A stretch of DNA of 6,784 bases, from NCBI GenBank assembly GCA_012511185.1, contig JAAZGN010000038.1, positions 1-6,784 on the forward strand, in the 5' to 3' direction. The first letter of the stretch is position 1. The number at the start of each line of letters is the position of its first letter. The stretch is from Clostridiaceae bacterium (lineage in GTDB: Bacteria; Bacillota; Clostridia; Saccharofermentanales; DTU023). This document shows positions 1 through 5,901 of this stretch, in pieces. The notes below the pieces were generated by a model. The model was not told the DNA's origin. It worked only from the letters and a program-made list of their open reading frames with translations, and ran no database searches. A program made the position numbers and the translations under genes.

Positions 1-69
1 CCCGGGAGGCTCCTAACCCCCCTCAACGGTTTTGAAGACCGCGGGGCACACCAGAACCCATCTGCCTCC
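1..69 (-). tRNA. selC: Selenocysteine tRNA (tRNA-Sec, anticodon TCA), 3' end cut by window edge
   Basis: This gene encodes the tRNA that is charged with serine, converted to selenocysteinyl-tRNA by SelA and delivered by SelB to UGA codons. Read on the minus strand from 69, it shows an 8-base acceptor 5' strand GGAGGCAG (69-62), as expected for the long bacterial tRNA-Sec acceptor. A D arm with GG in the loop (52-51) follows. The anticodon stem GCGGT/ACCGT (42-38 with 30-26) closes the loop CTTCAAA, which carries anticodon TCA at 35-33. A long variable arm comes next, with a six-pair stem (22-17 with 9-4, one G-U) and a 7-base loop. The T arm begins at 3-1 and is lost past the window edge, together with the 3' acceptor strand. 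The TCA anticodon, 8-base acceptor strand and long variable arm together fit tRNA-Sec. A UGA suppressor tRNA-Ser is the only serious alternative and is less likely. It lies downstream of lgt on the same strand but has its own promoter. Confidence 0.9.
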
Positions 70-76
70 ACCGTGT

Positions 77-105
77 ATTGTCACGGTTGGCTATCGATTT
101 GTCAA
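77..105 (-). promoter_or_regulatory. Sigma-70/SigA-type promoter of the tRNA-Sec gene
   Basis: On the minus strand a perfect -35 box TTGACA (105-100) is followed by a 17-base spacer and a -10 box GACAAT (82-77, four of six consensus bases). Transcription is predicted to begin about 7 bases further, near 70, which is essentially the first base of the mature tRNA at 69. The promoter sits between the lgt stop codon and the tRNA, so the tRNA need not depend on read-through from lgt. Confidence 0.7.
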
Positions 106-130
106 CCGGAAAGAGCGGATAAATCGTGTG

Positions 131-925
131 TTACGGGCTGTTCACGCTTTGCTTGTTTTTGAATAGAATCATGACCAGTCCGAAGAGAAAGACGAAGATG
201 CTGATGAACTGTGAAGTCGAAATACCCAGCAGAAAGCCTCGGGCTTCATCCCCTCTCCAGAACTCCAGGGTAAATCTGATTATGGCGTAGATGCAAAGGT
301 AGAGATAGAGAAGCCTGCCGGAAAAGCGGGATTTTCGTAAGAGCCGCCACAGAAAGAAGAAAAGGGCGAAGTTCAAAAACGCCTCGGCCAGCTGAATGGG
401 AAAACGCCTGACTCCGTTCGCTTCCTCGACAGCCGCCTGGGTGTAAATGAATCCGAATTTGCATTCGACGCCATAACAACATCCTCCAAGAAAACAGCCG
501 ATCCGGCCGAAACCGTGAAAAAGAGGAACCGCCGTTGCCCCGATGTCTGAGTAAGCATCGAGGTCCAGTTTCTTCTTCTTTCCGTAGAGCATGCCGGCCA
601 GGATGCCGGTGATAAGGCCTCCGTAGTAGACAGCGCCGCCGAAAAGGTACTGCATGTACTGAAGAAAGACGGCAAAGGAAGGAATCTTGTGAAGGTTTGA
701 GAGAAAGAGTTTCAACTCCTGGAAATTCACCAGGGCATAGGTCAGGTGGCTGCCGGCCCAACCGGCAGAAACGGCGACCAGCAAAATGGAGGTCATGGAA
801 ATCACGTCCAGCGATGCTTTTTTCGCGTACAGGTAGGCGAATGTACCCGCTGCCAAGACGCCCGCCAGGGAGAGGAGGGCATAGACGCTGATCAGCTTTC
901 CAAATAAATAAAAATAAGGGAACAT
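131..925 (-). CDS. lgt: Prolipoprotein diacylglyceryl transferase (Lgt)
   Basis: Lgt is the membrane enzyme that moves diacylglyceryl from phosphatidylglycerol to the lipobox cysteine of prolipoproteins, the first step of lipoprotein maturation. The predicted protein has 264 residues, about the family's usual length, with several hydrophobic segments. The Lgt signature appears as GRIGCFLGGCCYG at residues 140-152. Other family blocks are GGAVYYGGLITG (96-107), RRFPIQLAEAF (173-183) and IIRFTLEFWRGDE (215-227). I chose the ATG at 925-923, giving MFPYFYLFG, because Lgt proteins commonly start this way. A longer reading frame from a TTG at 961 adds 12 residues but has no Shine-Dalgarno. The chosen start has only a weak purine-rich stretch (GGGAA) upstream. 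Position 101 is Tyr in YYGGL where E. coli Lgt has the functionally important His103; from memory this variant is common in Bacillota. The gene lies 136 bases downstream of the DUF4190 gene and may be co-transcribed with it. I see no strong promoter immediately upstream. Confidence 0.93.
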   Translation of the reverse strand: MFPYFYLFGKLISVYALLSLAGVLAAGTFAYLYAKKASLDVISMTSILLVAVSAGWAGSHLTYALVNFQELKLFLSNLHKIPSFAVFLQYMQYLFGGAVYYGGLITGILAGMLYGKKKKLDLDAYSDIGATAVPLFHGFGRIGCFLGGCCYGVECKFGFIYTQAAVEEANGVRRFPIQLAEAFLNFALFFFLWRLLRKSRFSGRLLYLYLCIYAIIRFTLEFWRGDEARGFLLGISTSQFISIFVFLFGLVMILFKNKQSVNSP

Positions 926-1030
926 ACCGTTTTCCCGCTCGATCAGGCATAACCCGGTCAAGTCAAAAGCGCTGGGCGGCGACGTATGATCATCGCTGCG
1001 CAGCGCCTTCTTCTTTTTCGCAAATTACGT

Positions 1031-1061
1031 GTCATCAGGGCAGCAGAGCGCCCATCATGAC
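1031..1061 (-). terminator. Imperfect hairpin directly after the DUF4190 gene stop codon
   Basis: The 31 bases immediately after the TAA at 1064-1062 form an imperfect inverted repeat. The outer arms are GTCAT/ATGAC and the inner arms GGGC/GCCC, separated by a small asymmetric bulge and closed by an 8-base loop. The position suits a transcription end or processing site. However, no run of T follows on the minus strand, so it is not a standard intrinsic terminator. It may only partly separate the DUF4190 gene from lgt. Confidence 0.3.
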
Positions 1062-1442
1062 TTAATTTAAGGCACCGAGGGCGTCAAAACCCTTCTTGAG
1101 GGCGCAGGCCACCGAGGCGTAGCAGATGATTCCGACGATGGCAAAAATGGTACCGACGATCCCCAGTACAAGTCCCGTGATCGCGAGCCCGTTGCCCGAT
1201 CCGATTTGCTTCGCTTTTTTCATTCCCATGACCCCGAAGATAATCCCCAGGACGGCCAGAACGGCCGTAAAGTACATGACGACGGGAATAAAGGAGCCGA
1301 CAATGCCAAGGACACCGCAAACGAGAGCCGCGATGGCCATGCCGTTCGTTTGCGCGGGTGGCGCCGGGGGCGGGGCGTAGCCGCCTGGCGGGGGCGGGGC
1401 GTAACCGCCCGGTTGTTGTTGATATTGCGTATTGTTTTCCAT
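1062..1442 (-). CDS. Small DUF4190-like membrane protein with proline-rich N-terminus
   Basis: The predicted protein has 126 residues and unknown molecular function. The N-terminal 35 residues are hydrophilic and rich in Gln, Gly, Tyr and Pro, with a tandem PGGYAPPP octapeptide (residues 11-18 and 19-26, the second copy in shifted register). Two hydrophobic blocks follow: about 35-73, long enough for a tight membrane hairpin or one long segment, and 85-113. A short basic/polar linker (MKKAKQIGSGN, 74-84) lies between them. The pattern of NG-AIA-L-GI in both blocks is typical of DUF4190-type proteins, usually short membrane proteins. The start is the ATG at 1442-1440 because a strong GGAGGAG lies 4 bases before it. 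The frame stays open 31 codons further upstream, but that stretch overlaps the promoter. A dedicated promoter (1507-1535) and a leader hairpin (1469-1495) precede it. The family assignment is from pattern memory, not a search. Confidence 0.85.
   Translation of the reverse strand: MENNTQYQQQPGGYAPPPPGGYAPPPAPPAQTNGMAIAALVCGVLGIVGSFIPVVMYFTAVLAVLGIIFGVMGMKKAKQIGSGNGLAITGLVLGIVGTIFAIVGIICYASVACALKKGFDALGALN
1366..1412 (-). repeat. Two-copy 24-base tandem repeat encoding the Pro/Gly/Tyr octapeptide
   Basis: Two G-rich (plus strand) units at 1366-1388 and 1390-1412 are offset by 24 bases and match at 21 of 23 positions. They encode the repeated PGGYAPPP segment in the N-terminus of the small membrane protein. 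The near-identity at DNA level points to a recent duplication or slippage event, so copy number may vary between strains. Confidence 0.8.
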
Positions 1443-1446
1443 GTGT

Positions 1447-1453
1447 CTCCTCC
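1447..1453 (-). promoter_or_regulatory. Strong Shine-Dalgarno (GGAGGAG) for the DUF4190 gene
   Basis: On the minus strand GGAGGAG lies 4 bases before the ATG at 1442. It is one of the best ribosome-binding sites in the window, and it decides this start over the longer open frame upstream. Confidence 0.85.
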
Positions 1454-1468
1454 ATCTAATAAAAATAC

Positions 1469-1495
1469 GGAAACGAATTTCCTGCAACCGTTTCC
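1469..1495 (-). promoter_or_regulatory. Leader hairpin followed by a U run (possible attenuator or operator)
   Basis: A perfect 7-base inverted repeat (GGAAACG at 1495-1489 and CGTTTCC at 1475-1469, minus strand) encloses a 13-base loop. Three bases later comes a run of five T (1465-1461). It sits about 5 bases after the predicted transcription start and 15 bases before the Shine-Dalgarno. It could act as a weak intrinsic terminator in the leader, as a mRNA-stabilising 5' stem or as a DNA operator. The sequence alone does not distinguish these. Confidence 0.4.
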
Positions 1496-1506
1496 TCTTC
1501 CCATAG

Positions 1507-1535
1507 ACAATAGGCAAGGGCATCCCTTTTGTCAA
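1507..1535 (-). promoter_or_regulatory. SigA-type promoter of the DUF4190 gene
   Basis: On the minus strand a perfect -35 TTGACA (1535-1530) is followed by a 17-base spacer and a -10 TATTGT (1512-1507, four of six). The predicted start is near 1500, giving a leader of about 58 bases. It lies downstream of the addA stop codon, so the small membrane protein, and perhaps lgt after it, can be expressed independently of addA. Confidence 0.7.
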
Positions 1536-1620
1536 GTAAGCGAAGGCGGGGCATTCAAGGTGAAGATGAGCGGCATATATCTGAATATTTTGGCCGGTAT
1601 GTATTCACAGTGGGGCAAGG

Positions 1621-4600
1621 TTATGGGAAGATAACAGGCCTTGCCTCACGGATCAGCCAGACGATTCGCTCCTTGACACGCCTTCCTGTCGCCTGCGAAA
1701 TCGCCTCGGTGTAGGAATCGATCTGGATTCCATAACGTTCCCGAAGCCAATCGTCACTGTCAGCTGTCGGGCGATCCGTTTTGAAGTCAACCAAAACAGC
1801 CTGGCCGTCCTCTTCCACAAGCCACAGGTCAATCATGCCCTGAACCAGGCTTGTCTCTTCAGCGGGGAAGTTTGGATCCAACCGGCTCGAGGGGACGGCG
1901 AGTGTAAAGGGCATCTCCCGGTAGACTTTCCCGCTTGTCTCCTCAACCCTAATAAGCCGGCCGGCAAAGTCACTTTCCGCCCAGCGGACTGCCTTGTCTG
2001 CGAAAGACAGGGCAGCATCGCGCTGGTTTTCCGTTAAGGTACAGTTACTTACCAGTTGATCGAGTTGCTCTGTGTAGTTTTTCACGGCGGCGTCAAAAGC
2101 TATGCCCCGCAAGGGCCGGGGATCGAGAAATTGGAAAACAAGGTGCATGGTTGTGCCAAGAAGGGCTCCCTGTTCTTCCGACGCTTTTTCTTTTGTGCGC
2201 AGGGTCAAGGGCATATCGGCTTTTTCGAGCTTTGCCGACGCGCTGTTTCCGCTGAGTTCCCATAAGGGTTCATGTACCGTATCATCGCCTTGAAGGCCTG
2301 TTTGCGCTTCCAGTCCCAGACGCTGCAGCTCGGTAACGGTCACCTTGGCCGGGGTCATGGCAGCTTCCCGGAAAGGGATCCCGGCTCTGAGAAGTTCGAG
2401 GGGCGTCCATGTTGCCTGGCCGGAAGGAGCGTCACCCTTTTCCAAAACGGGGAGGCCGGTATCTTCATGCCTGGCAGCCGGTTCGTCCGGCTGAAGCGCC
2501 GACGCATCCCGGATAAGTTCATACCAGGGTGTTACATGCACGGCCTGGATGACCCGGGGTAATCCCGCATCCACCAGGGACCGGGCCGATGCCTCCCCGG
2601 ACAGTGAAGCGATTTGCTGCGCCAGGGCGGGGTACCTGGCGGCCAAATAAGCCAGAAGGAGTTCCGCGTCATTTTTCAGATCCGCTGTCACCTTGGCGGG
2701 AATGATGGCACGGCCAGCTCGTTCTTTGCGACCCATATCTTCCGTCTGACGCCGGATTGTTTCCATGATATTGGCGTAAGCTGGCTTGTCTCCAAGTGAC
2801 TGCCGGTCCACGGGCAAGAGCAGGTAAAGTCCGTGGACCGCACGCGTCATGGCAACATAAAGCAAGCGCCAGGATTCTGCTCTGTCCCGGTTCGCTTCGG
2901 CGATAAGCGCTGCCTCGTGCAGCGGATTGTTGACGACAGTCATACCGTCCCCGGCAATGGTTGCACAGGAGAGCCCTTCATGTTCGGATAAAAGAATGAC
3001 CGGTTTCGTCTTACGGGTTTTCCAGCTCAAATCAAGTCTGCCAAGAATGACGTAATCCCACTCGAGACCCTTGCTGCTGTGCCGGGTCAGCACGCGGACA
3101 GCGCCGGGGAGAAGAGCCGTTTTCGATTTTGTCTTGACAGTGTCCGCCTTCATCATCTCCTTCATTTTTCGCAAAGCCCCCCTTATACCCGGTACGGAGT
3201 CGGGGTCGGGTTCTGTTGCGAAATCCAGCAGTTTGTTCAATTCCTCCGTGTAACTCTCACCGAAAGTCGCCTGGGCAATGTATTCAGGGTAATCCGTTTC
3301 AAATAAGACCAGGTCGAGAAGGTCGCGGAAACTGAGTTCCTGCGCCAGGAATCGCCATCGTTCAATCCGGTCAATGAAAGCTTCGGCCTTTTTTGCCAGG
3401 GGATGATCTGCAGATTCGCAGAGACGGAAGAAGCGGTCATGAAAAAATAATTGCCGCCTTCTCTTCCCGCCCTCTATATTTGGAACCGTATCGTCCAGCG
3501 AGAGGCGGGCGACCTGGACCAGCTCTTCACCTGACCAGGCTTGGGGTGCGAATGGTCCGAGCAGGACAGAGAGGAGGGCGAAATCCTGTCTGGGGTTGTC
3601 CAGGACGGATAAGAGCGCCTCAAGCTGGCGGAAAACCAGGTTGTCCGGATACATTTCACCCGAACGGGTGGTGACTGGAATGCCGTATTGGACTAAAACT
3701 TCTTCGTAGTCGCGGCAATTTTCATTGGTCGGAAGAAGAATGGCAATCCGGTCATAAGGGACACCTTTGCGCCGCAGCCTGCCAATAACCTGGAGCGCCA
3801 TCAGGGCTTCACGGGCCGCAGGGGACATGGCAGCGATATCGGTCGCCAATGTGCCGGCCTCCGCGTTCTCCCCGACCGCTTCATCCCCGGTTGGCGCGGC
3901 CGCCCCCACCCCCGTCGCGATTTCCAAAACGACATTGGCAGGGAAGGCGCTGCCATCCTCTTCATCGAGGAGGCGCCATTTCTGGTCATCGGCAAAGAGC
4001 TGCTGAGTTACATCGTAGTCAATTTCGCCCGAACGTTTTGTCAAAAAAGAGCTGAAAAAATCGTTGATGAAGTCAATGATCAGCGGCCGGGTACGAAAAC
4101 AGCGGTTGAGAAGAGCCAGGTAGCCGCTTTGCTGGGAATCGAGAACGGGGGTTGCCTCATTGGCCCTGACAAGACAGGAGCTGTCCTGGTGCCCGGCAAA
4201 AAGATCCGGGTTGGCGTATCGAAATCGGTAGATACTTTGCTTTATGTCGCCGACCATGAGCAGGTTGTTCTGGGCAATCCGCCGGATGATGGCGTCCTGG
4301 ATGCTGCTGGTATCCTGGTACTCATCGACATAAATCTCTTTATATCTTGAGAGGTAGTCCTCCCTGATTTCCTCCTGTTTCAGCAGTTGGTGGGCGCCAT
4401 GTTCGATGTCACTGAACTGAATGGCATTGATGCTGAAACGGCGCCGCTTGAATTCCTCGTCCAGCAAAAGGACGACCTCCATGAAGCGGGCGGCGGCTTG
4501 CGCAGACATTTCAAGATCGCTTCGGATTGCCTCAATCTTTGTCGTAAAAACAGGGGGGTAGCCGGTGATAAAGGATGCATCCTTGCTTGAACCGCGCTTG

Positions 4601-5718
4601 ATCTGATCGGTGATAAGCCCGACCAAGGGCAAAAAACCGGCGCGGCACTGATAGACGAAATCCTCTTTGATTTCTTTTTTCACTGGATCTTTGCCTGCGT
4701 GTACAGACCTTGGGAACTGAACCGGTTCCATCTGCCGGCCAGCTTCGACAATTTCATCCCACCGGGAAGCGCTTCGCCCGGATGAGCCTTCAAGACGGAT
4801 AACAAGGGCGGACATCACATCCACTACAGCCAGCATTTGTTGGTCGGTGGCAAGTTTGGAATTCTGGAATTCCTTAATCATTGCAGGTGAGGATTCAATG
4901 TCATCAAGGGTCTGGCGGGCCATCCCCAAGGCTTCTTCGAAGAGGTCCCACCAGTAGCCGGCCGCAAAATCGTCAGATCGGGGGAAAGTCCGGACCCGTC
5001 GCAGGAGTTCACGGGTTTTTTCCCGGGCGAATTCCCGATAGTCCGGTAAATTTCGCAACTGTTCGAGCATCTGGACAATGGCACCGCGAAAGGCCTTGTC
5101 GTCGAGATCCGGGGAATAGGCCAGGGAAATGGATCGAAAACCTGAAAGCCATTCCTGGAGATTGATCTCTTCGCCCAACAGAACCAAGGGAGCGGGTTCT
5201 TCCTTGCACCAGGACTCCGGCATGGTATGGCAGGCGTCGATCCTGGCGTACAGGTCCGACAGGACGGCATCGATTGATTCCTCAAGCAACCTTGTTTCCT
5301 GTGTTCCCTCCAGGATCCCGTAGCCAGGTTCCAGGAGAGTTTGGCCGTTTTCGTCACAGAAACCGGCCAGGTGTGCGCTAAGCACCCGATTGCAAAAGGC
5401 GTGAATGGTCGAGATTTGAGCCAGATCCAATTCACCGGCTATTTGATCGAAACGCCGTCCCTCCTCCCTGCTTGACGCCTGGTCCCGCAGCCTTCGGAAG
5501 CGGGAAGAGATTTTTACTTTCAGATCCTTGGCGGCCAGTTCGGTGAAAGTGATGACGAGGAGCTGGGAGGGGGTCACCTTGCCCTGGATCAACCGTTCGA
5601 CGATCCGCTCGGTCAATGTGGTCGTCTTTCCCGATCCTGCCGCTGCGGAGATGAGCAGGTTTGCCGGCCGGTCAAAATCGACGGCAAGCCGCTGGTCGTC
5701 TGTCAGTGGGGAAGTCAT
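1621..5718 (-). CDS. addA: ATP-dependent helicase/nuclease subunit AddA
   Basis: AddA is the UvrD/Rep-like helicase and nuclease subunit of AddAB. The complex resects double-strand breaks and loads RecA, the Gram-positive counterpart of RecBCD. The predicted protein has 1365 residues, longer than B. subtilis AddA (about 1230). Superfamily 1 motifs in order are: Q-motif region (D8-Q9); Walker A AAAGSGKT (25-32); STIHAFC (103-109); motif II DEYQD (465-469); motif III VGDIKQSIYRFR (489-500); an NRCFRTRPLIIDF block (538-550); motif V LTRHSSKGLEW (877-887); motif VI LLYVAMTRA (952-960). The C-terminal RecB-type nuclease shows GTTMH (1188-1192), GMIDLWL (1294-1300, D1297), VDFKTD (1310-1315, D1311, K1313) and QIDSY (1332-1336), so it should be active. 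The start is the ATG at 5718-5716; no in-frame start occurs before an upstream TAG. This ATG has no good Shine-Dalgarno but overlaps the stop of a small leader ORF. No addB is adjacent: upstream is a divergent gene. Confidence 0.95.
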   Translation of the reverse strand: MTSPLTDDQRLAVDFDRPANLLISAAAGSGKTTTLTERIVERLIQGKVTPSQLLVITFTELAAKDLKVKISSRFRRLRDQASSREEGRRFDQIAGELDLAQISTIHAFCNRVLSAHLAGFCDENGQTLLEPGYGILEGTQETRLLEESIDAVLSDLYARIDACHTMPESWCKEEPAPLVLLGEEINLQEWLSGFRSISLAYSPDLDDKAFRGAIVQMLEQLRNLPDYREFAREKTRELLRRVRTFPRSDDFAAGYWWDLFEEALGMARQTLDDIESSPAMIKEFQNSKLATDQQMLAVVDVMSALVIRLEGSSGRSASRWDEIVEAGRQMEPVQFPRSVHAGKDPVKKEIKEDFVYQCRAGFLPLVGLITDQIKRGSSKDASFITGYPPVFTTKIEAIRSDLEMSAQAAARFMEVVLLLDEEFKRRRFSINAIQFSDIEHGAHQLLKQEEIREDYLSRYKEIYVDEYQDTSSIQDAIIRRIAQNNLLMVGDIKQSIYRFRYANPDLFAGHQDSSCLVRANEATPVLDSQQSGYLALLNRCFRTRPLIIDFINDFFSSFLTKRSGEIDYDVTQQLFADDQKWRLLDEEDGSAFPANVVLEIATGVGAAAPTGDEAVGENAEAGTLATDIAAMSPAAREALMALQVIGRLRRKGVPYDRIAILLPTNENCRDYEEVLVQYGIPVTTRSGEMYPDNLVFRQLEALLSVLDNPRQDFALLSVLLGPFAPQAWSGEELVQVARLSLDDTVPNIEGGKRRRQLFFHDRFFRLCESADHPLAKKAEAFIDRIERWRFLAQELSFRDLLDLVLFETDYPEYIAQATFGESYTEELNKLLDFATEPDPDSVPGIRGALRKMKEMMKADTVKTKSKTALLPGAVRVLTRHSSKGLEWDYVILGRLDLSWKTRKTKPVILLSEHEGLSCATIAGDGMTVVNNPLHEAALIAEANRDRAESWRLLYVAMTRAVHGLYLLLPVDRQSLGDKPAYANIMETIRRQTEDMGRKERAGRAIIPAKVTADLKNDAELLLAYLAARYPALAQQIASLSGEASARSLVDAGLPRVIQAVHVTPWYELIRDASALQPDEPAARHEDTGLPVLEKGDAPSGQATWTPLELLRAGIPFREAAMTPAKVTVTELQRLGLEAQTGLQGDDTVHEPLWELSGNSASAKLEKADMPLTLRTKEKASEEQGALLGTTMHLVFQFLDPRPLRGIAFDAAVKNYTEQLDQLVSNCTLTENQRDAALSFADKAVRWAESDFAGRLIRVEETSGKVYREMPFTLAVPSSRLDPNFPAEETSLVQGMIDLWLVEEDGQAVLVDFKTDRPTADSDDWLRERYGIQIDSYTEAISQATGRRVKERIVWLIREARPVIFP

Positions 5719-5750
5719 CTTACGGTCTTCGCAATCATCTGGGCCGGCAT
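5715..5750 (-). CDS. Possible 11-codon leader ORF coupled to addA
   Basis: On the minus strand an ATG at 5750-5748 opens the 11-residue frame MPAQMIAKTVR. It ends in TGA (5717-5715), which overlaps the addA ATG as ATGA. An AGGAG (5758-5754) lies 3 bases before its start, somewhat close but clearly better than anything in front of addA itself. The arrangement is a classical geometry for translational coupling: ribosomes terminating on the leader would restart at addA. The peptide has no recognised function, and existence as a translated product is inferred. Confidence 0.45.
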   Translation of the reverse strand: MPAQMIAKTVR

Positions 5751-5766
5751 CTACTCCTGTTTTTCC

Positions 5767-5775
5767 ATTCTAGCA
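5767..5775 (-). promoter_or_regulatory. Extended -10 promoter for addA
   Basis: On the minus strand TGC followed by TAGAAT (5775-5767) makes an extended -10 (TGN plus five of six consensus bases). No good -35 lies at 16-18 bases upstream, which fits the extended -10 class. The predicted start near 5760 leaves about 10 bases before the small leader ORF and about 42 before addA. Confidence 0.5.
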
Positions 5776-5831
5776 GAAGGGCGGCCGGATCACGGTCAGA
5801 CAGTGCGAAGCGAGTCCGGAAAAAAGATCAC

Positions 5832-5860
5832 TTGAAAGAAGAATAGAAATGTCCGACAAT
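5832..5860 (+). promoter_or_regulatory. SigA-type promoter of the lipoprotein gene
   Basis: A -35 box TTGAAA (5832-5837), a 17-base spacer and a -10 box GACAAT (5855-5860) point rightward. The predicted start is near 5867, giving a leader of about 35 bases. The -10 hexamer and spacer length are the same as in the tRNA-Sec promoter. Together with the addA promoter it makes this a divergent promoter region with start points about 100 bases apart. Confidence 0.65.
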
Positions 5861-5867
5861 AATGGAG

Positions 5868-5886
5868 CCCGCCTTTGGGAAGCGGG
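5868..5886 (+). promoter_or_regulatory. Short hairpin at the 5' end of the lipoprotein mRNA
   Basis: CCCGC (5868-5872) and GCGGG (5882-5886) can pair around a 9-base loop. The hairpin would occupy the first bases of the predicted transcript and end 3 bases before the Shine-Dalgarno at 5890. It may protect the mRNA 5' end or tune access to the ribosome-binding site. The 5-pair GC stem could also occur by chance. Confidence 0.3.
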
Positions 5887-5889
5887 GAT

Positions 5890-5895
5890 GGAGGG
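5890..5895 (+). promoter_or_regulatory. Shine-Dalgarno GGAGGG favouring a TTG start
   Basis: GGAGGG (5890-5895) directly abuts the ATG at 5896, which is too close for initiation. It lies 6 bases before the in-frame TTG at 5902, an ideal spacing. This is the reason for choosing TTG as the start of the lipoprotein gene. Confidence 0.6.
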
Positions 5896-5901
5896 ATGCG
5901 C

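Noticed and set aside
926..961. TTG at 961 as the lgt start, adding 12 residues
   Set aside because: No Shine-Dalgarno precedes it and the extra residues do not look like Lgt. The ATG at 925 gives the familiar MFPYFYLFG opening.
994..1020. Rightward intrinsic terminator: CGCTGCGCAGCG followed by CCTTCTTCTTTTTCG
   Set aside because: The stem would be only 4 pairs and there is no rightward gene upstream that needs ending.
1443..1535. Longer form of the small membrane protein starting near 1535
   Set aside because: It would start inside the -35 box and its extra residues are unlike a natural N-terminus. GGAGGAG clearly marks the ATG at 1442.
1536..1620. Intrinsic terminator after addA
   Set aside because: No stable hairpin followed by a T run is visible in the 85 bases after the addA stop. 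Read-through into the DUF4190 gene remains possible.
2056..5435. Many open frames on the plus strand and in the other minus frames across addA
   Set aside because: They overlap a protein with complete helicase and nuclease motifs, show low-complexity shadow composition rich in Arg, Pro and Ser, and lack ribosome-binding sites.
5703..5717. UGA at the end of the addA leader ORF read as selenocysteine, given the tRNA-Sec gene
   Set aside because: Reading past this TGA gives only Leu-Pro-His before a second TGA at 5705-5703. No SECIS-like hairpin was sought beyond this, and no catalytic Sec context exists.
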